DNA from: Fulvivirga aurantia
Lineage (GTDB): Bacteria; Bacteroidota; Bacteroidia; Cytophagales; Cyclobacteriaceae
Reading direction: 5' to 3'
DNA: 25,078 nucleotides
Assembly: GCF_009711475.1 (NCBI RefSeq)
Contig: NZ_SMMD01000941.1
Location: forward strand, 1 to 25,078
Positions 1-7,247 of this stretch are shown here, one piece after another. A program made the position numbers and the translations under genes. The notes under the pieces are model-generated. The model made no database searches. It saw nothing but the letters and a program-made list of their open reading frames with translations, and was not told the origin of the DNA. How positions within the stretch are numbered: position 1 is the stretch's first letter; every line of letters starts with the position of its first letter.

Positions 1-320
1 TTGGTCGAAATAAGTTAATGGAAAGATCCAGAGCCTCAGGTAAAATGACCGTCTTGTTTAATGATAATCATATCCCAGTCCCCCCTGGAGAAAACAAAGC
101 CTATACAGAACAGCAACTTGAAAATATGGAAAACTGCCTGATCAGTTTGGGACACCCTTGCTCAGAAATACTTAAACTCTTCTATTATGAACGAAAAAAC
201 ATGGAAGAAATTTCAATAAACCTTGGATACAAAAATGCAGATACGGTGAAAAATCAAAAATATAAGTGTTTGCAGCGATTAAGGAAACTAATGAAAGAAC
301 GAAGAATAACTACTGCATGA
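1..320 (+). CDS. ECF-type sigma-70 factor, 3' part (5' end outside window)
   Basis: This is the C-terminal part of an RNA polymerase sigma-70 family factor of the short extracytoplasmic type. It would direct polymerase to a small regulon under control of the protein encoded next. The reading frame is open to the first base, so the gene begins upstream of the window; an internal Met codon at 18 is not a convincing start. The visible part ends with a typical region 4 helix-turn-helix (EISINLGYKNADTVKNQ, then a basic helix KCLQRLRKLM). The last codons overlap the next gene: its ATG at 317 shares bases with this TGA (ATGA), which implies translational coupling. Regions 2 and 3 are not visible, so the subgroup cannot be assigned. 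I am confident of the sigma region 4 identity. Confidence 0.85.
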   Translation, partial: GRNKLMERSRASGKMTVLFNDNHIPVPPGENKAYTEQQLENMENCLISLGHPCSEILKLFYYERKNMEEISINLGYKNADTVKNQKYKCLQRLRKLMKERRITTA

Positions 321-1045
321 AGGATGGCCAAGACGATATAACCCTAATCGAATCATATTTGCTTGGAAGAATAAATAAAGATTCAGAAAGACAATTACTT
401 GAACGCCTGAAAACTGATGCTGAATTTAAGAAACTGTTTGATGAATTAAAGCAACTCATCGAGGGCGTACAACAAGTTAGTTCGAATGACACTTTGAAAA
501 CAATTCAAGGCTTTGAAAATAAAATTCTTGATAAAAAGAGTTATCATGTCAGCTGGTATTTAAAAATAGCTGCTTCAGTTCTATTTCTAGCTGTAAGTTT
601 GTATTTGATCTTCCATTATACCGAAAATTACAATAATAGTCTATTTGAAAAATATCATACAACTTATCCTAATCAAATCAGCCCTCTAACCAGGAGTAAG
701 GATCAACCGGATCAATTCAAGGAAAAGGCCTATTATGCTTATGACTTAGGCAACTATGAAGATGCAATTGATTTATTAGGTCAGATATCCATAGAAGAGG
801 ATGATGGAGCCAGTTTATTTTATATTGGGCTTAGCTACCTGGAATTAAAGCAGCCCGATAAAGCTATAAGATCATTTCAAACATACCTCTCTTCATTTGA
901 TATTTTTAACGAGGAAGCAAGATTCTATTTATCCTTAGCCTATTTATTAAATGGGTCATCTCAACTGGCAGAAGACCAACTTTTATTAACTGATACGATT
1001 AAATACAGTAAGCTCCTAAAGGAAATCCGATTAAAAAATCAATAA
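317..1045 (+). CDS. Membrane-anchored TPR protein, probable anti-sigma factor
   Basis: The start is placed at the ATG at 317 (242 aa) because it overlaps the sigma factor stop as ATGA; an ORF reading from 266 would overlap the sigma gene by 55 bases. Residues 1-55 are helical and charged, with the pattern IESYLLGRINKDSERQLLERL, which resembles the cytoplasmic anti-sigma segments of Bacteroidota sigma/anti-sigma pairs. One membrane helix follows (around YLKIAASVLFLAVSLYLIF, near residues 77-97). The C-terminal half carries TPR-like helices (KAYYAYDLGNYEDAIDLL; LFYIGLSYLELKQPDKAI; ARFYLSLAYLLNGSSQLA) that would lie outside the cytoplasm. The order sigma, then one-helix membrane protein, supports an anti-sigma or signal-sensing role; the TPRs may sense a partner. 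No zinc-finger motif is seen, so the anti-sigma role is inferred from position and topology. Confidence 0.65.
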   Translation: MKDGQDDITLIESYLLGRINKDSERQLLERLKTDAEFKKLFDELKQLIEGVQQVSSNDTLKTIQGFENKILDKKSYHVSWYLKIAASVLFLAVSLYLIFHYTENYNNSLFEKYHTTYPNQISPLTRSKDQPDQFKEKAYYAYDLGNYEDAIDLLGQISIEEDDGASLFYIGLSYLELKQPDKAIRSFQTYLSSFDIFNEEARFYLSLAYLLNGSSQLAEDQLLLTDTIKYSKLLKEIRLKNQ

Positions 1046-1111
1046 TTTTTAAGAAAGCAGGGTTACATACCTAATATGTTTTCATTAAGTGTAAATAATC
1101 AAAGTTACACC

Positions 1112-1450
1112 ATGAAAACTACCTTATTCCTCATTCTTTTTTCTATCTGCTTTGTACCTAATCTTTCCGCCCAAAGTGGGTGGTCCGAGAACAGATATTA
1201 TACTCAAAGGGGTGCAGCCGATATTACCTGCGGTAATAGCTATTCCGTCTTTCAGGGTTATGACCACAATGGAAACCCTGTTTACTATTACTATAAAAAC
1301 TGTCGCAAAAGACGCTGGTACTCCTGGTATGGTTCTCAATCAGGTTATTATTGGTCGTGCATAGGTGGTAATTGCTATTGGCAAAGAAGGTATGACACAC
1401 GTACATGGTGGTATTTTGATTGGTACACTTATACTCAAAGAGTTTATTAA
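1112..1450 (+). CDS. Secreted aromatic-rich small protein, function unknown
   Basis: I do not recognise a family. The start at 1112 gives a standard signal peptide (MKTTLFLILFSICFVPNLSAQ); an upstream Met at 1076 would only add a polar leader. The mature part of about 90 residues is extraordinarily rich in Tyr and Trp and contains many Arg and Lys (for example VYYYYKNCRKRRWYSWYG and YDTRTWWYFDWYTYTQRVY). It has four cysteines (ITCG, KNCR, WSCIGG, GNCYW), enough for two disulfides. It lies 66 bases after the TPR/anti-sigma gene and 19 bases before a lipoprotein gene on the same strand, so it is probably a target expressed with the sigma factor. A surface, adhesive or cell-envelope structural role is possible but is only a guess from composition. 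Confidence 0.7.
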   Translation: MKTTLFLILFSICFVPNLSAQSGWSENRYYTQRGAADITCGNSYSVFQGYDHNGNPVYYYYKNCRKRRWYSWYGSQSGYYWSCIGGNCYWQRRYDTRTWWYFDWYTYTQRVY

Positions 1451-1469
1451 CAATTAAATTTTAAAAGTC

Positions 1470-2042
1470 ATGAAAGCACGCAATCTATTCATAATTATTT
1501 TCACAGTTGTTCTTAGCGCATGCTGTCCGATATTTAACGACTGTCCAGAAGGCTGTACTGACCCAAGAGCCGATAATTTCGACCCTGATGCAGAGAATGA
1601 TGACGGCACATGCCGTTATACAGCATCAACGGTCTACGGTTGTATGGACATTAATGCAACAAACTATAACCCAAATGCTACTCAAGATAATGGTTCATGC
1701 CAATACCCTGGTGTACCTGGATGTACAAGCCCCGGGGCTATAAATTATGACCCGAACGCAAGCGAAAGTGACGGTTCTTGTGTATTCCATTCTCAGCTTA
1801 CATTTTATACAAGTACACCGAATTATGGGTTAATCGATGTTTATGTCAATCAAGTTTATCAGGGTACTTTAAACGGATTCTACCCAAATGGACCTAATGC
1901 GTGCTATCAGCCCTATACAGTCACTATAGAAGGTACTACAGATGATCCTGATGTAGTATGGACAGCACTAAGTGCAAGTGGCGTTACCAATGGAGGAACC
2001 GCTAGATTCTACAACGGTTGCTATGATGTAAGAGTATTTTAG
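1470..2042 (+). CDS. Lipoprotein with three Cys-bounded NYNPNA-type repeats
   Basis: This is a 190-residue lipoprotein. The signal peptide ends in the lipobox VLSAC, with the lipidated Cys at residue 18. Three repeats of about 23 residues follow at 28-50, 57-79 and 84-106. They share the pattern G-C-x-x-x-x-A-x-N-[YF]-[ND]-P-[ND]-A-x-x-x-[DS][DN]G-[ST]-C, and each starts and ends with a Cys. Repeats of this type recur in secreted Bacteroidota proteins; their Asp/Asn-rich centre suggests calcium binding, but that is inferred. Residues 107-190 look like a beta-sandwich domain (YGLIDVYVNQVYQGTL; PYTVTIEG; ARFYNGCYDVRVF), perhaps surface exposed. The gene is the last of the sigma-factor operon and is followed 5 bases after its stop by a hairpin with a T tract. 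Confidence 0.75.
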   Translation: MKARNLFIIIFTVVLSACCPIFNDCPEGCTDPRADNFDPDAENDDGTCRYTASTVYGCMDINATNYNPNATQDNGSCQYPGVPGCTSPGAINYDPNASESDGSCVFHSQLTFYTSTPNYGLIDVYVNQVYQGTLNGFYPNGPNACYQPYTVTIEGTTDDPDVVWTALSASGVTNGGTARFYNGCYDVRVF

Positions 2043-2047
2043 TAATT

Positions 2048-2071
2048 AATACCCAACCTTGGGTATTTTTC
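2048..2071 (+). terminator. Hairpin with T tract after the lipoprotein gene (repeat copy 1)
   Basis: Arms AATACCCAA and TTGGGTATT are separated by CC and followed by TTTC (five Ts in a row in all), starting 5 bases after the lipoprotein stop codon. Position and structure fit an intrinsic terminator for the plus-strand sigma operon. The same sequence occurs at three more places where no plus-strand gene precedes it, so termination may not be its only role. Confidence 0.6.
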
Positions 2072-2115
2072 ATAACTAATAATGGTGAGATTTTGCCAAT
2101 AAGTCGTTTAAGAGA

Positions 2116-2862
2116 CTAATTTCTTCGTATACACATACATTCTAATCTAAGTTTTTCTCCCTTTCCTCGAATAACCGGGCCAATGCACATTTCAGAGTCT
2201 AAACAATCTCCTTTACATCGCGGAACAATTCTTCCATTAGATAATTTTACTTTGGTTAATTGACAAAGGCCTTGTCCAATAGGCTCCTCGGGTAGGTCTT
2301 CAACTTTATCCCAAAGCCCTCCTACTGAGTTAGATTCTATTACTTTAACTGGTTCTTTAATTGATCCATCATCACATAGAGCCAAACATGTCATCAAGGT
2401 CAAAGCGCATCCTGCTATACGTATTGGGTCGTTGCCATGGTCTGCCATACACAATTTAAATTGCTCAACACACCAATCACTCCAGGATTCACCAAAGACT
2501 TCTTCCCAAACATCATTGATGCTATTAAGACCTACTCCTAATTCGCTCAGGCCGGCAATTGCCATAGTATTAAAGCCATTGCTTGTAATTTCCGCTTTTC
2601 GAACTTTCGTGGTAGCCATTAATATAGCATTTGTATGTTTTTCATTAATATCAGCAGAGGACACTCGTTCATCTATATAATTTAATAGAGGACCTAAATC
2701 CGGTTTGGTTAAATTGATGAATGAATTTGGTTCTTTATCTAGCAAGCTTCTGAGATCACTTCCCAAGTCGTCTCTTTCAGATATTTCTTTAGGAGAGGTA
2801 CAACTATACAAGAATAAAAGGGCAATAATTAAGAGTTGGTATGTTTTGAAATTTCTCATCAT
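2116..2862 (-). CDS. Cys-rich lipoprotein of unknown function
   Basis: This 248-residue protein has a lipoprotein signal peptide with the lipobox LYSC, with Cys21 as the lipidated residue. I do not recognise a family. Residues 25-125 look mostly helical. The middle has a cluster of cysteines on a predicted helix (DWCVEQFKLCMADHGNDP, then AGCALTLMTCLALCDD). The C-terminal 45 residues hold six more cysteines (GLCQL, RCKGDC, MCIG, CMCI), so several disulfides are likely in the envelope. It is a single-gene unit: the sigma operon converges on it from the left, and it has its own upstream region on the right. Repeat copies lie 45 bases beyond its stop and 159 bases upstream of its start. The first of two adjacent Met codons is used here as the start; the second is equally possible. 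Confidence 0.65.
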   Translation of the reverse strand: MMRNFKTYQLLIIALLFLYSCTSPKEISERDDLGSDLRSLLDKEPNSFINLTKPDLGPLLNYIDERVSSADINEKHTNAILMATTKVRKAEITSNGFNTMAIAGLSELGVGLNSINDVWEEVFGESWSDWCVEQFKLCMADHGNDPIRIAGCALTLMTCLALCDDGSIKEPVKVIESNSVGGLWDKVEDLPEEPIGQGLCQLTKVKLSNGRIVPRCKGDCLDSEMCIGPVIRGKGEKLRLECMCIRRN

Positions 2863-3226
2863 TCCAGGTGTTAGCTGGCCTGAGGATAGAGTTTCATATA
2901 GGTCATTAGAAGTGGTCGGTCTACTTTACTGTGGATAATTTGTAAACTCTTACCTCTCTTTATCCAGAGACCATGTGGTAAAACTTTATATTAAAATTAA
3001 CCCCTTGAATAAAGAAGTTCAATACCCAACCTTGGGTATTTTTCGTGCGTGAGAAATGATGAGTGAGTGCCTTCGCACGCCCGGTATTTGTAACTGTAAG
3101 AAATTAGATCTTTCTGTTAAGTACTTGATCTTTTTATCCACAATGAAGATTAAATCATTGTATTAGAGTATCATGATGAAGATAATTCTATTTGTCTCAT
3201 CTGATTAGCAAGAAAATTTGTTATAA
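2863..3226. other. Intergenic region of 364 bases
   Basis: This stretch separates the Cys-rich lipoprotein (its promoter should lie here) from the 3' end of the eight-gene operon. It contains palindrome copy 2 (3021-3044). It also has an inverted repeat CGTGCG (3044-3049) / CGCACG (3074-3079) and a 7-bp-stem inverted repeat ACAATGA (3140-3146) / TCATTGT (3155-3161). The latter lies 66 bases past the operon stop but has no T tract in the minus direction. I see no further gene. Confidence 0.5.
3021..3044 (+). repeat. Dispersed 24-bp palindromic repeat, copy 2
   Basis: Identical to the element at 2048-2071: arms AATACCCAA/TTGGGTATT, spacer CC, then TTTC; it is also preceded by C. It lies 159 bases upstream of the minus-strand lipoprotein start and 183 bases beyond the stop of the GMC flavoprotein gene. 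No plus-strand gene precedes it, so a plain terminator role for a coding transcript is not obvious. Confidence 0.8.
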
Positions 3227-5554
3227 TTAACAGTAACTGTCATAAACATTTCCTGCAAAGAATTTTCCGAATTTTGCCTGAGCCTTCAGGCCTTCTGCTT
3301 TTGTATTGGTATTCAGTGCGGTCATGGTCGTGAGCTGCTTTTTAAAATCCATGACCTTGATCTTTAGTTTACCCTTACCAATGAGTTTCTCAGCCTCATA
3401 AACATCTATAAACAGGGTGGTTGTATCCTGCCAGACATCGAAACCTTTGTCATCAAATATTTCCTTGTAGCCTTCAAACCTATATGCTTTTTCTTCCTCA
3501 CTTATTAGATCAGCTTTATAAAGCATTTTCTTACAGCCCTCGCGATTAGCATCATCCACAAACAGATTAAAAATACCGTTGAAAGCCATCAGCGGCTTGG
3601 ATGATAAGGCAGGGGCAGTCATGGTACCAATCATGGCCGCCTCGTGCTGTTTATCAATAATAAAATCCTCAATGTCATCCACTTGTATCGTTAAAGTAAA
3701 TTCAAAAGGTGAATCAGATTCTTTACCGAGCGAATATCCTTTATCATAATCATCGGTCTCGCCCATAAGGAAATATCCGGTCATGGTTTCAGTAAACTGA
3801 ACCCCCGGCTTCAGGTCGAGGTCATCAAATTGGTCATCAGGAATCTGAGGGAACTCATAGCTAACTTCGCGATGGTTATCTTCAATCATCAGGGCAATGT
3901 TTCGCTCAGATATTCCGCTGATGGTCAGTAATGGGTTAGTGCCTACTGACCGTGAGAATACTGCACCATCCATCACATAAAGGCTTTTGTAAACTTTAGA
4001 ACCTTCCGTGCCATTATAAACCTGCCCCTTATGGTTAACCACACCCTGTTTAGCAGTATCACCCATGACACATCCCCCGAGTGGGTGTACAGTCATCAGG
4101 TCGAAATTCATCAGTTTGCTCCAAGTAGGATTTCTTACGTAGCGACCCCCAAGGGCACGGCTGACTTCATGAAGTTGCTCGCTGATCTTCTCAAATATCT
4201 TCTGGCGCCCCACATCTTTCCATTCAATCACTGCTTCATCACTTTTTCCAAGGTGCATACTACCCATACCATCATCATTGGCCATAACGAGATACACCTG
4301 GGTGTGCTTAACGGAGCCCCAGTAGGGACCTCGAAAGAAGCTTGTGACCTCTCTCCATTTTTCTCTGATAAAGTCTTTGAAACCTCTGTCAGTATCTCTG
4401 CCTGTAAGTCTTGAAAATGCGAAAAGGGCGGGTGTCATCAGGTCTTTAATAGGACTGGGAATAGAGCCTTCCTCAATGGTCATCCCATCTTCAAGGGAAG
4501 ATTCTTTACGCGTGTCTATAACACTGGTGATACATGGGCCGATCTCATCGATCTCAGCTCCAGAAAAAGAGTTAGGTCTGCCGATTCCGTTGATTGGCAT
4601 ATCATTGTTATAGCCGAATGCGAGAAAGTCCCCGTTACCGCTAAAGCGTTTCCCAAGCATCTCTGATACCTCCAGGCCATACTTTTTGGACCTCATGAGT
4701 ATTTCTGTACTACCCAATGCCCCTGCACTCAGAATTACATTGTCAGCGGTTATGCTCATAAGCGGTGCATCGAATTTATCTCTGTCTGTGCTATATGCAG
4801 TGAAAAAGATCTTCCAGTGACCATTTACTTTTTCCACGTGGTGAACACCTGTTTCCACAAATATCTCAGCACCATGATTGAATGAATCAGGCAGGTAGGT
4901 CATGTGAGTTGTGTTTTTAGCCCCGAGGTTACAACCGGTCACGCAATCCCCGCAGCTTTTACACCGTGGCTGGTAAACACCTACATTGTTTTTGCCTGAT
5001 GAGAAATTGACATTGATATCCAGCATTCGGAATTCGCGTTTCAATGCTTTGGCAGAGATTCTCATGGCTCGTGTTTTGGCCAATTCGGGATACCCGTCCC
5101 TGCCCTCAGGGTATGGGTTGGGCCGCAGCATTTTTCTTGCCCGTTCTATCCCCTCATTTATGGCACCGATATCATTCCTAAGCTCTTCAGGCCATATCTT
5201 ATCTTCAAAAACTCTGGGGTCTGCCTCAATCGATACGTTGGCATTTACAAGGCTGGTACCTCCGAGTCCACAGCCTTTGAACACGGAAATATCGTCTCCC
5301 AGCACAAAATCATACAGTCCGTTCTGCTTACCGATCTGCAGGCTTTTTTTATTGAACTGCATCTCCTTTTTCGCTTCCTTGATATTATTTGGAAAGGTGC
5401 CCGGAGTAAATTCTTTACCCTTTTCAAGCAGACAAACGCCCATACCTGCCCTGGAAAGACGCGAGGCCGCAATGCTGCCGCCATACCCTGAGCCTACAAC
5501 TACCACTTCGTAGTGCGGCTTCATTTCGGTCAATGGTTTGGATAATCTTCTCAT
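3227..5554 (-). CDS. GMC oxidoreductase (cholesterol-oxidase-like flavoprotein) with extra C-terminal domain
   Basis: The product is a 775-residue FAD-dependent oxidase or dehydrogenase of the GMC family, close to the bacterial cholesterol-oxidase type; an alcohol or sterol-like hydroxyl is the expected substrate. The dinucleotide-binding motif is VVVVGSGYGG (GxGxxG at 21-26), with LLEKG ending the second strand. The catalytic pair is visible as His490 (MTVHPLGGCVMG) and Asn540 (GTNPLLTIS). A Cys cluster, C198-x2-C201-x2-C204-x3-C208, has the spacing of an iron-sulfur site. Residues from about 580 to 775 form an extra, largely beta domain that I recall from fused GMC-alpha/beta hydrolase proteins. 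The start at 5554 lies 22 bases after the upstream stop; starting at 5647 would overlap that gene by 71 bases. No signal peptide is evident. This is the last gene of the eight-gene operon. The exact substrate is unknown. Confidence 0.85.
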   Translation of the reverse strand: MRRLSKPLTEMKPHYEVVVVGSGYGGSIAASRLSRAGMGVCLLEKGKEFTPGTFPNNIKEAKKEMQFNKKSLQIGKQNGLYDFVLGDDISVFKGCGLGGTSLVNANVSIEADPRVFEDKIWPEELRNDIGAINEGIERARKMLRPNPYPEGRDGYPELAKTRAMRISAKALKREFRMLDINVNFSSGKNNVGVYQPRCKSCGDCVTGCNLGAKNTTHMTYLPDSFNHGAEIFVETGVHHVEKVNGHWKIFFTAYSTDRDKFDAPLMSITADNVILSAGALGSTEILMRSKKYGLEVSEMLGKRFSGNGDFLAFGYNNDMPINGIGRPNSFSGAEIDEIGPCITSVIDTRKESSLEDGMTIEEGSIPSPIKDLMTPALFAFSRLTGRDTDRGFKDFIREKWREVTSFFRGPYWGSVKHTQVYLVMANDDGMGSMHLGKSDEAVIEWKDVGRQKIFEKISEQLHEVSRALGGRYVRNPTWSKLMNFDLMTVHPLGGCVMGDTAKQGVVNHKGQVYNGTEGSKVYKSLYVMDGAVFSRSVGTNPLLTISGISERNIALMIEDNHREVSYEFPQIPDDQFDDLDLKPGVQFTETMTGYFLMGETDDYDKGYSLGKESDSPFEFTLTIQVDDIEDFIIDKQHEAAMIGTMTAPALSSKPLMAFNGIFNLFVDDANREGCKKMLYKADLISEEEKAYRFEGYKEIFDDKGFDVWQDTTTLFIDVYEAEKLIGKGKLKIKVMDFKKQLTTMTALNTNTKAEGLKAQAKFGKFFAGNVYDSYC

Positions 5555-5576
5555 TGCTTTATGGTTAAATATTCTC

Positions 5577-7247
5577 TTATGAATCGATTTTAAATGGATC
5601 TTCAATAAAAATGGGTTTGGGAGGCGAGCCTTTCGGTTTAAAGTCATGTGTCCAACTGCTGACTTTTTTCAAACCAATCGGATATATAGTTGCACCTTCA
5701 TTGGTAATGTGTATACGCAAAAAGTTCTTGTAGCCCTTCCAGCGAAAAGATGAGAAAGCTTCCGTTGGATGGTTGTGAATGACAAGGGTGCTGACCAGTA
5801 AATACAGCCCGAAAATAAAAGCACTGACCAATCCACCAAGAACGGCAAATGTGAATACGCCCCAGATGAGATCAAGGCCTATATCCATCACAAAACCAAT
5901 GATGAAATAAATCATGATGTATGAGATTACTAACTGTAATAATCCATGCATAAACCCGATGATCCAGCTCCATTTTACGGTGAAGGTGTCACTGAACATT
6001 GTCAGGCCAATTAACAGTACAAAATGGAGGAATACGACTGCCGGGTTATATTTCAGGTTATTGTAAATATGATCCAGTATAGCCGAAAAAGTTTCCAGCT
6101 CACCCAGTCTTTCAAGAAATGAGCCGGGTGCCTGATCGAATATCTGCAGGTTCCATATGGTAAACAGGTGCAGTACCGCAAAGAGACATAGCATGTGTGG
6201 ACTGTAAGCTGGAAAGGCCAGATTCCACCAGCCAAGGCCCAAGGATTGTTTTCGAGTTGGGTAGATCCCATTTTTAGTCAGTTCACGAGTACAATTGTCT
6301 CCGGCCTCAACGTTAGCTTTGAGAAAATGTGTAGGGTGTGTGAAGGCACCTCCTCCCCCAGCCGTGATCAGGTGACTTTTTACTATACCCCCTATTTTCT
6401 CTTCATAGTGTGAATAGTGGTGCATATCTCCGGTAAGTATGGCTACCACCTGAACATCATCCTCTTCCCTACCATAATAGTTTTTCGTGGCTCCGAGTAT
6501 GATATTATCAATAAAAAATCTCATGCGATCGTCCGAGGTATTCTTCATTGACCAGGACTTATATACCCACGAAGGCTCGGCAGTACAAAGTATGACCTTA
6601 TCGCCTTTCTGCATTTGTTCGCGAGAGATTTTTCTGAAGTAATCAAGTTGTGGCTCATCGATATCAGCATGAAGCTGGATGTCAATCCCAAACACCCAAT
6701 AGTTATGGGGTAACTTGAGAGCGAAATAGCTTCTTTTTTGCTCGGTGAGCCAATTTCCAATACTTCTTCCCTGGCAAAAAACTTTCATAAAATTAGTCAA
6801 CCCGTCATACCAATCATGGTTTCCCGGTATGACGAACAGGCTGGTTTCTATATTTTGTTCCCAAGGAAATGCGTTGGCATAAGGTCCTTTGAGACGATTT
6901 TCATACTCACGCCTCTCCGGTGTGGGGTAAACTTCATCTCCCCCCATGATCAGTATGCGGCCACGCTGTGTAGTAGTATTATCGATGGTTAGTGTGTCCT
7001 GCGCCAGAAGATGAGCCATGGTGTAGGTAGCATCGAACCCATCACCCAGATCGGATATGTAATCTATCCATATCTCCTCTTTGTCATTATCTATCACGAA
7101 TGGTTTTTCACCACGGGCATAGGCTGCCTGAAACTCCCTTTTGTCAGCAAAATTCCCAAACACACCTGAGATCATGGTTTTTATACCTGTAGAGGCAAGT
7201 TGTTTGAGGTCATACCAGTTGACCATGGGTTTTCTTGTGAATTTCAT
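5577..7247 (-). CDS. Calcineurin-like metallophosphoesterase with C-terminal membrane domain
   Basis: This 556-residue protein has an N-terminal phosphoesterase domain (about 55-310) and a hydrophobic C-terminal half. Metal-site motifs are MGGD (Asp104), PGNHDWYDG (Asn143, His144, Asp145) and LTGDMHHYSH (Asp274, His276, His277). The usual first motif D-x-H is replaced by SDLGDGFD (Asp66-Asp72), so metal ligation may differ from the standard. A late segment AGGGGAFTHPTHF resembles other members of this phosphoesterase branch. From about residue 355 there are some five membrane helices (for example PHMLCLFAVLHLFTIW, VVFLHFVLLIGLTMF, VFTFAVLGGLVSAFIFG), followed by a soluble tail. The topology puts the catalytic domain at the membrane surface, which fits a lipid-linked phosphate substrate. 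Its ATG overlaps the patatin TGA (ATGA). The enzyme class is clear; the substrate is unknown. Confidence 0.8.
   Translation of the reverse strand: MKFTRKPMVNWYDLKQLASTGIKTMISGVFGNFADKREFQAAYARGEKPFVIDNDKEEIWIDYISDLGDGFDATYTMAHLLAQDTLTIDNTTTQRGRILIMGGDEVYPTPERREYENRLKGPYANAFPWEQNIETSLFVIPGNHDWYDGLTNFMKVFCQGRSIGNWLTEQKRSYFALKLPHNYWVFGIDIQLHADIDEPQLDYFRKISREQMQKGDKVILCTAEPSWVYKSWSMKNTSDDRMRFFIDNIILGATKNYYGREEDDVQVVAILTGDMHHYSHYEEKIGGIVKSHLITAGGGGAFTHPTHFLKANVEAGDNCTRELTKNGIYPTRKQSLGLGWWNLAFPAYSPHMLCLFAVLHLFTIWNLQIFDQAPGSFLERLGELETFSAILDHIYNNLKYNPAVVFLHFVLLIGLTMFSDTFTVKWSWIIGFMHGLLQLVISYIMIYFIIGFVMDIGLDLIWGVFTFAVLGGLVSAFIFGLYLLVSTLVIHNHPTEAFSSFRWKGYKNFLRIHITNEGATIYPIGLKKVSSWTHDFKPKGSPPKPIFIEDPFKIDS

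Noticed and set aside
3140..3161. Inverted repeat ACAATGA/TCATTGT as the terminator of the eight-gene operon.
   Set aside because: The stem is AT-rich, and in the minus direction it is followed by an A run, not a T run.
4986..5513. Plus-strand open frames of 70-175 codons opposite the GMC gene and other minus-strand genes.
   Set aside because: They are antisense to well-supported domains, have no family resemblance, and follow the codon structure of the real gene.
5555..5647. Longer N-terminus for the GMC protein, starting at 5647.
   Set aside because: It would overlap the phosphoesterase gene by 71 bases and add a basic leader of no use; the Met at 5554 precedes the FAD motif by 20 residues, as expected.
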